NCBI RefSeq assembly: GCF_042676025.1
Contig: NZ_JBHTJP010000035.1
Coordinates: 868,001 to 932,000, forward strand
Length of the DNA stretch: 64,000 bases
Reading direction: 5' to 3'
Source: Salinimicrobium gaetbulicola
GTDB lineage: Bacteria; Bacteroidota; Bacteroidia; Flavobacteriales; Flavobacteriaceae
The notes under the pieces: model-generated
The model's input: the letters and a program-made list of their open reading frames with translations, nothing else
Told to the model about the DNA's origin: nothing
The model's database searches: none
Part shown: positions 31,790-40,381 of the stretch, in pieces
Layout: every line of letters begins with the position of its first letter
How positions within the stretch are numbered: position 1 is the stretch's first letter
Position numbers and translations under genes: made by a program

Positions 31790-33118
31790 ATGTTTGATAG
31801 TTTAAGCGATAAATTAGATAGTGCTTTACACGTTCTTAAGGGACATGGGCAAATTACCGAGGTAAACGTAGCCGAAACCTTAAAGGAGGTGAGACGTGCG
31901 TTGGTCGATGCCGATGTAAACTATAAAATTGCGAAGGAGTTCACTAATACGGTTAAGGAAAAAGCCTTAGGTCAAAACGTACTTACTGCTTTAAAACCGG
32001 GACAGTTAATGGTGAAGCTGGTCAAGGATGAATTGACCCAGTTAATGGGAGGTGATGCCGAAGGGATCGATCTTTCCGGAAACCCTTCTGTTATCTTAAT
32101 GTCAGGTTTGCAGGGTAGTGGTAAAACCACTTTCTCAGGGAAACTCGCTAACTATCTTAAAACTAAAAAATCCAAGAATCCGTTGTTGGTTGCCTGTGAC
32201 GTGTATCGTCCTGCAGCGATCAATCAGTTGCATGTAGTAGGGGAGCAGATTGGAGTTGAGGTATTCAGTGATGAAGGAAATCAAGATCCGGTTGCTATTT
32301 CAAAGGCAGCCATAGCTCATGCAAAACAGAACGGAAATAATGTGGTGATCATCGATACCGCTGGTCGTTTAGCGATCGATGAGGCGATGATGACCGAGAT
32401 CGCGAATATTCACCGTGCGATCGAGCCTAATGAAACCCTGTTTGTGGTTGACTCCATGACAGGTCAGGATGCTGTTAATACTGCAAAGGCATTTAATGAA
32501 AGATTGAATTTTGACGGGGTGATCCTTACCAAACTAGACGGGGATACCCGTGGTGGTGCGGCTATCTCGATCAAATCTGTAGTAGATAAGCCTATCAAGT
32601 TCATTGGTACGGGAGAAAAGATGGACGCGATTGACGTGTTCTATCCGTCTCGTATGGCAGATCGTATCCTTGGGATGGGAGATGTTGTATCTCTTGTGGA
32701 AAGAGCGCAGGAGCAGTATGATGAAGAGGAAGCGAGAAAACTTCAGAAGAAGATCGCTAAAAATGAATTCGGATTTGACGATTTCCTGAACCAGTTACAA
32801 CAGATCAAGAAAATGGGATCTATGAAAGATCTTATGGGTATGATCCCTGGAGCCGGAAAAATGCTGAAGGATGTTGATATTGATGATGATGCCTTCAAAC
32901 ATATTGAAGCGATCATTCATTCCATGACCCCTGAAGAAAGATCAAAGCCGTCCCTGATCAATGCAAGTCGTAAGAAACGAATCGGAAAAGGATCAGGAAC
33001 ATCTGTTCAACAGGTCAACCAGTTGCTCAAGCAATTTAACCAAATGAGCAAAATGATGAAGATGATGCAAGGTGGCGGTGGCCGTAAGATGATGCAGATG
33101 ATGAAGAATATGAAATAA
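31790..33118 (+). CDS. ffh: Signal recognition particle protein Ffh (SRP54)
   Basis: Ffh binds signal sequences of nascent membrane proteins and, with 4.5S RNA and FtsY, delivers ribosomes to SecYEG. The 442 residues show the N domain, then the G domain with P-loop GLQGSGKTT at 106-114, VVIIDTAGR and TKLDGDTRGGAA. The C-terminal M domain (from about 300) has the RNA-binding SxxRxxRIGKGSG-type motif (NASRKKRIGKGSGTS). It ends in the methionine-rich MMKMMQGGGGRKMMQMMKNM, typical of the signal-binding groove. Confidence 0.98.
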   Translation: MFDSLSDKLDSALHVLKGHGQITEVNVAETLKEVRRALVDADVNYKIAKEFTNTVKEKALGQNVLTALKPGQLMVKLVKDELTQLMGGDAEGIDLSGNPSVILMSGLQGSGKTTFSGKLANYLKTKKSKNPLLVACDVYRPAAINQLHVVGEQIGVEVFSDEGNQDPVAISKAAIAHAKQNGNNVVIIDTAGRLAIDEAMMTEIANIHRAIEPNETLFVVDSMTGQDAVNTAKAFNERLNFDGVILTKLDGDTRGGAAISIKSVVDKPIKFIGTGEKMDAIDVFYPSRMADRILGMGDVVSLVERAQEQYDEEEARKLQKKIAKNEFGFDDFLNQLQQIKKMGSMKDLMGMIPGAGKMLKDVDIDDDAFKHIEAIIHSMTPEERSKPSLINASRKKRIGKGSGTSVQQVNQLLKQFNQMSKMMKMMQGGGGRKMMQMMKNMK

Positions 33119-33190
33119 GCTAATACCAGTTTTTAAATAATTATCAATCGCTTGCTCTTAAATTTAGAGCGGGTATAAAAATCATCACAT

Positions 33191-34084
33191 ATGACTATTC
33201 TCGACGGGAAAAAAGTTAGTAATCAAATCAAAGAAGAGATTACTGAGGAAGTTCAAAAAATGAAAGACCGCGGAGAAAAGGTGCCACACCTTGCCGCGAT
33301 CATTGTTGGGAACGACGGGGCTAGTTTGACATATGTGAATAGTAAGGTAAAGGCTTGTGAAAGGGTAGGATTCGAATCTACCATGGTGAGGATGCCCGGT
33401 ACGACCAGTGAACTTGAACTTTTGAAAAAGATCAAGGAGCTTAATGAAAATGATGATATCGACGGTTTTATTGTTCAGCTCCCTTTGCCCAAACAAATAG
33501 ATACCCAAAAAGTATTACTTACTGTAGACCCCGATAAGGATGTAGACGGTTTTCACCCAACCAACTTCGGAAAAATGGCGTTGGATATGACCAGCTTTAT
33601 TCCGGCAACACCGTTTGGGATCCTTGAATTGTTAGAACGATATAATGTAGAGACCGAGGGTAAGCACACTGTAGTAATTGGTCGAAGTCACATTGTAGGA
33701 AGGCCAATGAGCATACTTATGGGAAGAAAAGGATTTCCAGGGAACTCTACCGTCACCTTAACTCATAGTCATACCAAGAACATTACTCAAATCACCTCAC
33801 AGGCAGATATCATAATTACAGCTTTAGGTAATCCCGGCTTTTTAAAAGCCGAAATGGTCAAAGATGACGTAGTGATCATCGATGTCGGGATCACAAGGGT
33901 AGAGGACGAAACCCGCGAAAGAGGGTATCGTATAGTGGGAGATGTTGATTTTGAAAATGTAAGCAAAAAAGCATCTTTTATAACTCCTGTTCCGGGAGGA
34001 GTTGGTCCAATGACCATAGCCATGCTTTTAAAGAACACTCTTCTTGCCCGTGAAATGCACAGGCAGAAAAGTGCTGAGGTTTAA
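33191..34084 (+). CDS. folD: Bifunctional methylenetetrahydrofolate dehydrogenase/cyclohydrolase
   Basis: FolD converts 5,10-methylene-THF to 10-formyl-THF using NADP(+). The 297 residues include the catalytic YVNSKVKAC (Tyr48, Lys52), QLPLPKQID (about 97-105) and DKDVDGFHPTN. The Rossmann GRSHIVGRPMSILM and PGGVGPMTIAM also match. In place of the familiar PCTP motif it reads PATP, a substitution tolerated in the family. The start is ATG 33191. Its stop lies 12 bases from the stop of a convergent gene, with only a very weak hairpin between. Confidence 0.97.
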   Translation: MTILDGKKVSNQIKEEITEEVQKMKDRGEKVPHLAAIIVGNDGASLTYVNSKVKACERVGFESTMVRMPGTTSELELLKKIKELNENDDIDGFIVQLPLPKQIDTQKVLLTVDPDKDVDGFHPTNFGKMALDMTSFIPATPFGILELLERYNVETEGKHTVVIGRSHIVGRPMSILMGRKGFPGNSTVTLTHSHTKNITQITSQADIIITALGNPGFLKAEMVKDDVVIIDVGITRVEDETRERGYRIVGDVDFENVSKKASFITPVPGGVGPMTIAMLLKNTLLAREMHRQKSAEV

Positions 34085-34096
34085 TCATTTGATTTT

Positions 34097-34501
34097 TTAA
34101 GCTGATCTGGCTTCATCGATCTTCCAGTCCAGGTAAGAATGTAGATCTGTTTCAATAAAACGGATCACGATGGTGAAAATAGCAAAATCATCTATGTATC
34201 CCAGTCCCGGTATGAAGTCGGGAACCATATCCAGTGGATTGAATACATAGAGTAAAGCGAAACCAATCGCACCAATAGTGAACCATGGAACCTGCTTGAA
34301 ATTTCCTTTTTTGTAATCCTGTAGCATCCCGAACATGATCTTACCCATTTCGGAATATTTTTTTAAACCCGAACCGGCGAACTTTTTATCGATGGCTTCT
34401 TTGTTGGTCATGACCATGTCAATATCATCGTCCTTGATCTTTGAAACTTCAGAGTTTACATAATCTTCATTAATTTTCTTTTTCGCATCTTCTAACATCA
34501 C
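34097..34501 (-). CDS. YkvA-like DUF1232 membrane protein
   Basis: The 134-residue protein has a hydrophobic C-terminal half containing the DUF1232 signature: VFNPLDMVPDFIPGLGYIDD at about 88-107, followed by a second hydrophobic helix. The N-terminal half is charged and helical. The family is widespread and its function is not established. It is the last gene of a minus-strand run that starts with the lipoprotein at 37718 and is 15 bases downstream of the AI-2E-type transporter gene. Confidence 0.85.
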   Translation of the reverse strand: MMLEDAKKKINEDYVNSEVSKIKDDDIDMVMTNKEAIDKKFAGSGLKKYSEMGKIMFGMLQDYKKGNFKQVPWFTIGAIGFALLYVFNPLDMVPDFIPGLGYIDDFAIFTIVIRFIETDLHSYLDWKIDEARSA

Positions 34502-34515
34502 AATAATTTTTTAGA

Positions 34516-35535
34516 TTAAATTTTATCTTCTGTTTTTCCGTATTCGTGCTTGTATATCTTTAAGATAAGTAAAAATAGCGAGATAAGAATAGGTCCGAAG
34601 ATCAAACCTATGAACCCGAAAAGGGGAACTCCAACAACTACCCCAAAAAGGGTGATCAATGGATGTACGCTCGCAAGCCTGTTCAGAATATAAAGTCTCA
34701 AGACATTATCTGTTATTCCTACTATTACAAACCCGTAGATCAGGATAAAGATCCCCTGCCATTGCATTCCCTGGGATAGCAATAGTATGGCGACGGGCAC
34801 AATTCCAATGGCTGTACCCACGAAAGGAACCATTGCCCCTAAAGCAGTAATGACAAACCAGAATAAAGGATCAGGTACACCCACTATCAAAAATCCAATC
34901 AAAGCGACAAGACCTTGAAAAAAAGCAACTAAAGGAATTCCCAGGGCATTTGATTTTACCAACTCATCACCTTCCACACCAATCACTTTCAGGTTGTCTT
35001 CGCCAAGTGGGATATAAGAGATCATTAATTTTTTAAGTTCATGCCTGTGAATGAGCATGTAGTACAACATGAAATACATGATCCCAATTGCGATAAATGC
35101 ATTAAAGGTACCAACCCCCAGGGATTGAAGGTTATTAGAAAGCCAAGTGGCAACACTTGAGGAGTCAATCGTTCTGCTCAGGTCATATCCAAAATAAATT
35201 TCAGCCTGATCGAACTGCTCTTTTATAGCCTGGAGTACTTTTTCTGAATTTGCGACCGCTTTGCCTATTTTTGAGGTAAGCATCAAGATCGTAAGAGTGA
35301 TGGGGACAAGTATACCAATGAAGGAGAGGAAAATTAGATAAGAGGCGGCCATTACCGGCTTCCATCCTTTCTCTACCAGTCGTGACATTTTTTTTCTAAG
35401 GATCACATGCAGGGTGATCGCACCGAGCACTCCTGAGAGGTAAGGAAGAATCTCCTTAAAAATTAATACCAGTAAAAAGAGAATAAGCAGTAAAACAAAT
35501 AGCTGGCGTACTAAAGACGGTTTTATTCTGTTCAT
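34516..35535 (-). CDS. AI-2E family transporter (PerM/YdiK-type)
   Basis: The 339-residue integral membrane protein has about eight hydrophobic segments. It shows the family features: an N-terminal membrane pair, a cytosolic or periplasmic insert (about 80-135), the central NALGIPLVAFFQGLVALIGF and the C-terminal GIPLFGFIGLIFGPI-like region (GVVVGVPLFGFIGLIFGPIL). Some relatives export autoinducer-2 or act in Na(+)/H(+) exchange; the substrate here is unknown. It lies 18 bases downstream of the VOC gene on the same strand. Confidence 0.88.
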   Translation of the reverse strand: MNRIKPSLVRQLFVLLLILFLLVLIFKEILPYLSGVLGAITLHVILRKKMSRLVEKGWKPVMAASYLIFLSFIGILVPITLTILMLTSKIGKAVANSEKVLQAIKEQFDQAEIYFGYDLSRTIDSSSVATWLSNNLQSLGVGTFNAFIAIGIMYFMLYYMLIHRHELKKLMISYIPLGEDNLKVIGVEGDELVKSNALGIPLVAFFQGLVALIGFLIVGVPDPLFWFVITALGAMVPFVGTAIGIVPVAILLLSQGMQWQGIFILIYGFVIVGITDNVLRLYILNRLASVHPLITLFGVVVGVPLFGFIGLIFGPILISLFLLILKIYKHEYGKTEDKI

Positions 35536-35553
35536 GTAATGCTTATAAAGCTG

Positions 35554-35979
35554 TTATTTTGCAAACAACTGGTCAATATTTTTGAAGGCTTTAAATTCTA
35601 GGGCATTTCCAGATGGGTCGTTAAAGAACATAGTCGCCTGTTCTCCCACTTTGCCTTCAAATCTTATGTAGGGCTCGATAATAAAAGATATGTTTTTTTC
35701 TTTTAAGGCTTCGGAAAATTTCTGAAAAGTATCCCAATCCAGTACTACTCCAAAATGAGGAACAGGAACTTCTTTTCCATCAACCGGATTACTGGCAGCA
35801 TTTTTTTCACCCGAAGGTTCTTTGTAGTGGATCACCAATTGATGCCCAAAGAAATTAAAATCAACCCAATGATCGCTGCTGCGTCCTTCTTCGCAGCCTA
35901 ATGTTTCCCGATAAAAAATTCTGGCTTTTTCAAGGTCGTTTACCGGAATTGCCAGGTGAAAGGGTTGAATTTTGTCCAT
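35554..35979 (-). CDS. VOC (glyoxalase/bleomycin-resistance) fold protein
   Basis: The 141 residues form two beta-alpha-beta-beta-beta repeats typical of the vicinal oxygen chelate fold. The first begins PFHLAIPVNDLEKARIFYRE (about 6-25), with His8 as a likely metal ligand. The second contains FGVVLDWDTFQKF. It ends with MFFNDPSGNALEFKAF, whose Glu is the usual C-terminal ligand. Members act as isomerases, dioxygenases or drug-binding proteins, so no substrate can be assigned. Three bases separate it from the next upstream gene. Confidence 0.87.
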   Translation of the reverse strand: MDKIQPFHLAIPVNDLEKARIFYRETLGCEEGRSSDHWVDFNFFGHQLVIHYKEPSGEKNAASNPVDGKEVPVPHFGVVLDWDTFQKFSEALKEKNISFIIEPYIRFEGKVGEQATMFFNDPSGNALEFKAFKNIDQLFAK

Positions 35980-35982
35980 ATG

Positions 35983-36228
35983 TTAATGATTTCTAAGTGC
36001 TTTGATTAGTTCTTGCTTGTTCATTTTTGAGCGGCCTTCAATTCCTACCTCTTTAGCTTTTTGATACAGTTCATCTTTGGTGCGCTCCTCATATTTAGAA
36101 GCTTTTCCGCCCTTGTTTCCGGAATTGGATGTGTTTGCAATACGGGCAGCTTTTTCCTTGCTGGCATCTTTGTCCCTTAAAGCCTCATACTGGTCTTCAT
36201 TTTTGATCCTGTTGTTGTTAGCTCCCAT
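35983..36228 (-). CDS. Small protein with Rho N-terminal-like (SAP/HeH) motif
   Basis: This hydrophilic protein of 81 residues has a basic, disordered N-terminal half (NRIKNEDQYEALRDKDASKE). Its C-terminal helix-extended-helix motif is TKDELYQKAKEVGIEGRSKM followed by NKQELIKALRNH. That motif is found in the N-terminal domain of Rho and in SAP-like nucleic-acid-binding proteins. Binding to DNA or RNA is likely but unproved. It sits between the RluF and VOC genes in the same direction. Confidence 0.82.
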   Translation of the reverse strand: MGANNNRIKNEDQYEALRDKDASKEKAARIANTSNSGNKGGKASKYEERTKDELYQKAKEVGIEGRSKMNKQELIKALRNH

Positions 36229-36278
36229 TTTTCTTTTAAAAATAGGCAGTTAGGCTCAAAAAGTTGCTTAATTCTCTG

Positions 36279-37142
36279 TTAAGATTCCCGTTTCCGTCTT
36301 CCCGGCTTTTTCAAATTCTTTTTAATTTCTGAAGTTCGGGAGCTTTTCTTGTCAAATTTTTTTTCTGATTTTGGGACAGTATTTTTCTCCACTTTTTCAT
36401 CCTTCAGAAGGGATCCTTCCTCGGTCTTTGTGGATTCTCCCAATAACTTGTTCAAGCCTGAAAGTTCTTTTTCTGTAAGCTGTCTATATTGACCTACCGG
36501 AACATCAAGAGGGATGTTCATGATACGGGTTCTCTTCAGTTTAACCACTTCATATCCCAGGTATTCGCACATCCTTCTAATTTGGCGGTTCAACCCCTGT
36601 GTAAGGACGATCCTGAAAACAAATTTACTCAGTTGTTCCACCTCACATTTACGAGTTACGGTTTCCAGAATTGGAATTCCGTTAGACATTCGCTGGATGA
36701 AATCATTAGTGATCACACGATCTACAGAAACGATATATTCCTTTTCATGATTGTTTCTCGCACGTAAGATCTTGTTCACTATATCCCCGTCATCGGTCAT
36801 GAGAATAAGGCCTTCGCTGGGTTTATCAAGTCGTCCTATAGGGAAGATCCTAGTCGGATAATTGATATAATCAACGATATTCTTTTTCTCTTTAGGATTG
36901 GTTGTGCACACGATACCAATTGGTTTGTTGAAAGCCAGGTATACATTATCCTTTTTAGGAGGGACGATAAGTTCACCATTTACCCTTACTTCATCATCAG
37001 GATGAACCTTTGTTCCCATTTCAGGAACCTTGCCATTGATCGTTACCCGCCCTTGCTCAATGAGAGTATCTGCTTTTCTGCGTGAACAGTAGCCTACTTC
37101 GCTGAGGTATTTATTGAGTCGGGTAAGATTTTCTTCTGCCAT
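36279..37142 (-). CDS. rluF: 23S rRNA pseudouridine synthase, RluF type
   Basis: The enzyme isomerises specific uridines in 23S rRNA. The 287 residues hold an N-terminal S4 RNA-binding domain (about 7-53, RLNKYLSEVGYCSRRKADTL) and a pseudouridine synthase domain. Its catalytic Asp106 lies in GRLDKPSEGLILMT. NHEKEYIVSVD and GLNRQIRRMCEYLGYEV are typical of RluF rather than RluB. From about residue 240 the chain is a Lys/Ser/Glu-rich tail, probably disordered. The exact uridine target is inferred from family resemblance only. Confidence 0.92.
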   Translation of the reverse strand: MAEENLTRLNKYLSEVGYCSRRKADTLIEQGRVTINGKVPEMGTKVHPDDEVRVNGELIVPPKKDNVYLAFNKPIGIVCTTNPKEKKNIVDYINYPTRIFPIGRLDKPSEGLILMTDDGDIVNKILRARNNHEKEYIVSVDRVITNDFIQRMSNGIPILETVTRKCEVEQLSKFVFRIVLTQGLNRQIRRMCEYLGYEVVKLKRTRIMNIPLDVPVGQYRQLTEKELSGLNKLLGESTKTEEGSLLKDEKVEKNTVPKSEKKFDKKSSRTSEIKKNLKKPGRRKRES

Positions 37143-37163
37143 ATTTTTAATTCAAAAACGTTA

Positions 37164-37718
37164 TTAATCCCAGTCGATCATGAAATACTTGATCTTAGCA
37201 TCGTCCGGGATCTGGGAAGCCTGTATACGCATCTGGGTGTCGTATCTTAATTCGGCAGGAAGTTGTTTTTTATCAATGGTCACATAAATGTTGAGGTCAT
37301 CAATAAATATTACTGCAGCACTAAGGGTGTTTTCAATTCTTGAGATATTGTAATTCTCTACGATATCTTTGAATGTGCTTTCGGTATTCAAGCCTTTTGC
37401 GGTTTTAAAACGCGAATCAAGAACCTGAATGAAACCAACGGTACTGGTAGAGTCGAATGCCTGAACCGGTTCCATCAAAAGCATTTTTTTGCCCTTTTTG
37501 TCATATACCTCTATCTCATTATTGCTTTTGTATAACTCGCCTTCGTTCACCTGCTTCACGATAGAATCTTGTGAGAAAACAGAATCCAGGTCTTTGATCT
37601 GAACATCTTTCGTTAATTTACCAATGCTACTGGCGCTGATAAGAAAAGGATCCTGCTCTTTATCGCAGGAAATAAATATACTTGAGGTAATTAATAAAAG
37701 TAAAAGACCTTTTTTCAT
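37164..37718 (-). CDS. Lipoprotein of unknown function
   Basis: The 184-residue precursor has a short basic start (MKKG), a hydrophobic stretch and a lipobox ending at Cys18 (IFISC). The mature start CDKEQD is acidic around a Lys, close to the surface-export signal described for Bacteroidota lipoproteins, so exposure on the cell surface is possible. The rest has alternating strands and no motif I recognise. It is the first gene of a minus-strand run leading into rluF, 21 bases away. Confidence 0.75.
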   Translation of the reverse strand: MKKGLLLLLITSSIFISCDKEQDPFLISASSIGKLTKDVQIKDLDSVFSQDSIVKQVNEGELYKSNNEIEVYDKKGKKMLLMEPVQAFDSTSTVGFIQVLDSRFKTAKGLNTESTFKDIVENYNISRIENTLSAAVIFIDDLNIYVTIDKKQLPAELRYDTQMRIQASQIPDDAKIKYFMIDWD

Positions 37719-37861
37719 GATATTTTAATAGGGTTTGTTTAATTATTCCAAAACGCTGATGCCTCTCAAAACTTATGTGGCAGGCACCAAATTAAAATTT
37801 TTATAAAAGTATGAATTGTCGGTGGAACCTCAGAATAGAATACACACAGAAATGTTTTTTG

Positions 37862-38914
37862 CTATTGTACAGCCGGACTTAAAAGCTGAATAATTCCATT
37901 TTCAGCATTTATTTCAGCTTGAATTCCATTAGGGATCATTGCATTGTCATCTATATGTCCGATCATAGCTCCCGAAAATGCTGGAATTCCCAAAGGTTTG
38001 ATATAATGGTCAATGACCTCTTCCATGGTTAGGGAGCCGTAGCCGCTGCCCCCCGGGTCGCAATCATTGCACTTCCCAAACACGAAGCCTTTGATCTCCT
38101 TCAGGACTCCGCCTAATTGTAATTGTGACATCATTCTGTCAACCGCGTAAATTTTTTCTCCTATATCTTCAAGATACAGGATCTTATCTTTCCAGTTTTT
38201 CGGAAAATATTCGCTTCCCATCAACCCGGTTAGAACAGAAAGATTCCCTCCCAAGAGTTCTCCTTTTGCAGTACCCGGCTGGATGGTTCTTATGCGATTC
38301 TTGGTTTGTGCCAGTTCATTTCCTTTATCTGAAGGATTTTTATAGGTCACTGCTTCTCCATTAAAAAGTAATTTCTGAAGATAGGAATAGGCAAACGGAT
38401 TCCAGGTTGAAACTGCTACAGGTCCGTGGAAAGTGACCAGGCCGGTCTTTTCGAAAATGGCCAGGTGTAAAGCTGTAATGTCACTGTAGCCTATAAAAAT
38501 CTTCGGATTTCTTTTAATTACCCTGTAGTCAAGTTTTTCCAGGATCCTTGCAGAGCCTGATCCGCCACGGAGAGCGATAATGGCCTTTACTGAATCATCT
38601 TCGAACATGCTCATAAGCTCTTCAGCTCGCTGCTCATCGGTACCTGCCAAATGACCGTATCTACTCTTTGAAAAGTTCCCGAATTTCACTTTTAAGCCCA
38701 TCGCCTCAAAGGTTTCTTTGGCGATCTCATAAGGTTCAGATTCAAAAATGGCACTTGCGGGGCTTACTATACCAATAGTGTCACCTGCCTGAAGTCTTTT
38801 TGGGATCTTAATTCTGTCATCTGAAAATTCCAGCCCTTCCGAGGGATTGAAAATATTTAAGGGTAGCGCCAGGCTTCCGATTCCAATGTTCTGAATGAAT
38901 TTTCTTCTTTCCAT
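37862..38914 (-). CDS. LD-carboxypeptidase (peptidase family S66), Tat-exported
   Basis: S66 enzymes cleave the terminal D-alanine from murein tetrapeptides during cell-wall recycling. The 350 residues contain the expected catalytic set: Ser144 in GYSDITALH, Glu249 in LYLEDIGE and His320 in GAMIGHIDDN. ALRGGSGSARIL (about 114-125) is the substrate loop. Unlike cytosolic LdcA, it starts MERRKFIQNIGIGSLALPLN, a twin-arginine signal followed by a hydrophobic segment, so export in folded form is likely. The start is ATG 38914. It is 16 bases downstream of the dacB-like gene, another wall-trimming enzyme. Confidence 0.9.
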   Translation of the reverse strand: MERRKFIQNIGIGSLALPLNIFNPSEGLEFSDDRIKIPKRLQAGDTIGIVSPASAIFESEPYEIAKETFEAMGLKVKFGNFSKSRYGHLAGTDEQRAEELMSMFEDDSVKAIIALRGGSGSARILEKLDYRVIKRNPKIFIGYSDITALHLAIFEKTGLVTFHGPVAVSTWNPFAYSYLQKLLFNGEAVTYKNPSDKGNELAQTKNRIRTIQPGTAKGELLGGNLSVLTGLMGSEYFPKNWKDKILYLEDIGEKIYAVDRMMSQLQLGGVLKEIKGFVFGKCNDCDPGGSGYGSLTMEEVIDHYIKPLGIPAFSGAMIGHIDDNAMIPNGIQAEINAENGIIQLLSPAVQ

Positions 38915-38930
38915 AATTTTCTTCTTCAGG

Positions 38931-40262
38931 TTATTTCAAGTTTCTGATATTTTCGATGATCTTTTCCATTTCGGCTTTTAGCGCAGAAGAAGGGACCATA
39001 TAATTACTGTTCATAAAGCTAATAATAAGAAGCTTTCCCTTTTTGGTGATTAAGTATCCGCTCAGGCTGTAATTATTGCTTAAAGATCCTGTTTTAGCAT
39101 AAATAAAAGGTTGTTCATTTTTGAACTGACTTTTCAAGGTTCCCGAAACGCCTCCTGCGGGCAGTAATTCAAATAAGCGATCCTGTGGTACCTCTTTCAG
39201 TATTTTTTCAAGGAGCCTGACCATATTGCCCGGAGTTTGCAGGTTATACCTAGATAGTCCTGAGCCGTCTACCCACTTTGGTTCCTGCGGAAGGTCTTTC
39301 AGGAAATTTTCCTTCATATGATCAATGGCAATCTGTGTTTTTAACGAGTCCGAAATTTGGTTGGCTGCGAGCAAAAGAATTTGTTCAGCTATGAAATTAT
39401 CGCTTTGCTGAAGCAACCTTTTGTACAGACTGTCTGTAGGGATGCTGTAAAAGGTCTTTTCCAGGTTTACATCCGGATCATTGTGAAGGATCTCAATATT
39501 CCGTTGAAGTGAATCTTCAAGGATCTTTATCGCCAGTGCTTCTGAAGTATTAAAAGGAACGCTTCGTTCAGAATCGGTTTTTTCAGGATTTACTGTGTAC
39601 CTGAAAATATTTTGATGACGATCTCTTTTCACGCCAGAACGCTCGGATTTCGTTTTATCCAACAATGTTGAATCTGAAAATATTTTCGGATAAGCTTCCG
39701 GAATAGATTCGGCATTTTTAAAGGAGAAAATGACCGTATTGCCCGCTACTGGCAATGAAGATTTTTCCGCAGAATAATAATAATTGTAATCATCCCAGGC
39801 CCAGCCTGGTCCTAAGCCGCTTTCCGAATAAATAGCAGGCATAAAAAATAAGTTCTTGTCACTATGCTTTAAAAAATCGATAACAGATGATTCCGGCAGA
39901 TCTTTATGAAGTAGAGAAGGATCTCCGGTGCCTGTAAAGATCAAAGAATCATTGTTGATCGTGTAGCGAATGGCTGGAACCGAGTCGCCTAAAACCTGTA
40001 AACCGGTATAAAAAGTAAATAGCTTCGTGTTCGAGGCGGGGATAAAGTATTTTTTTGAATTGTATTCGTAAACCCACTTTTTGGCTCCAGGATCATAAAT
40101 TGCCAGTCCTGTAAAACCATTTTCAAAAACTTTTGAAGAAGTAATGTCTAGATTAACTGTTTTGAGAAGCTCCCTGTTTCCAGAGCAGGAGCTCATCAAA
40201 AAAACAATAACCAATAGCGGCCATAAAATATGATTAGAGTAAGAGAAATATTGGCCTTTCAA
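38931..40262 (-). CDS. dacB: D-alanyl-D-alanine carboxypeptidase/endopeptidase (PBP4 family, S13), lipoprotein
   Basis: PBP4-type enzymes trim or cut peptidoglycan peptides in the periplasm. The active-site motifs are Ser77-x-x-Lys80 in FIPASNTKLFT, DGSGLSRYN at about 332-340 and Lys390-Thr-Gly in YAKTGSLSN. A lipobox ends at Cys26 (LMSSC), so it is membrane-anchored, unlike the soluble E. coli protein. The start is TTG 40262: an in-frame stop lies 12 bases upstream and no earlier ATG exists. A -7 box at 40296-40289 lies upstream of it. Confidence 0.92.
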   Translation of the reverse strand: MKGQYFSYSNHILWPLLVIVFLMSSCSGNRELLKTVNLDITSSKVFENGFTGLAIYDPGAKKWVYEYNSKKYFIPASNTKLFTFYTGLQVLGDSVPAIRYTINNDSLIFTGTGDPSLLHKDLPESSVIDFLKHSDKNLFFMPAIYSESGLGPGWAWDDYNYYYSAEKSSLPVAGNTVIFSFKNAESIPEAYPKIFSDSTLLDKTKSERSGVKRDRHQNIFRYTVNPEKTDSERSVPFNTSEALAIKILEDSLQRNIEILHNDPDVNLEKTFYSIPTDSLYKRLLQQSDNFIAEQILLLAANQISDSLKTQIAIDHMKENFLKDLPQEPKWVDGSGLSRYNLQTPGNMVRLLEKILKEVPQDRLFELLPAGGVSGTLKSQFKNEQPFIYAKTGSLSNNYSLSGYLITKKGKLLIISFMNSNYMVPSSALKAEMEKIIENIRNLK

Positions 40263-40288
40263 GAGTAGTTTTTATAGATGTTTCTCCT

Positions 40289-40296
40289 CAAAAATA
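40289..40296 (-). promoter_or_regulatory. -7 promoter element of dacB
   Basis: Read on the minus strand this is TATTTTTG, an exact TAnnTTTG. TTCG stands 18 bases upstream as a weak -33. The predicted start leaves a leader of about 20 bases before the TTG codon. Confidence 0.55.
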
Positions 40297-40367
40297 GAAA
40301 AAAAGCGGCTTTTGCGAAGTCGTGACTCAAGTTATCGCAAAAAGATTTCTGCCTTTAGCTTTTTGGT

Positions 40368-40375
40368 TATCTTTG
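40368..40375 (+). promoter_or_regulatory. -7 promoter element of queE, implying a near-leaderless mRNA
   Basis: TATCTTTG is an exact TAnnTTTG match. Its last base is only six bases before ATG 40382, so the transcript should begin at or within a few bases of the start codon. Confidence 0.65.
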
Positions 40376-40381
40376 CAGCCT

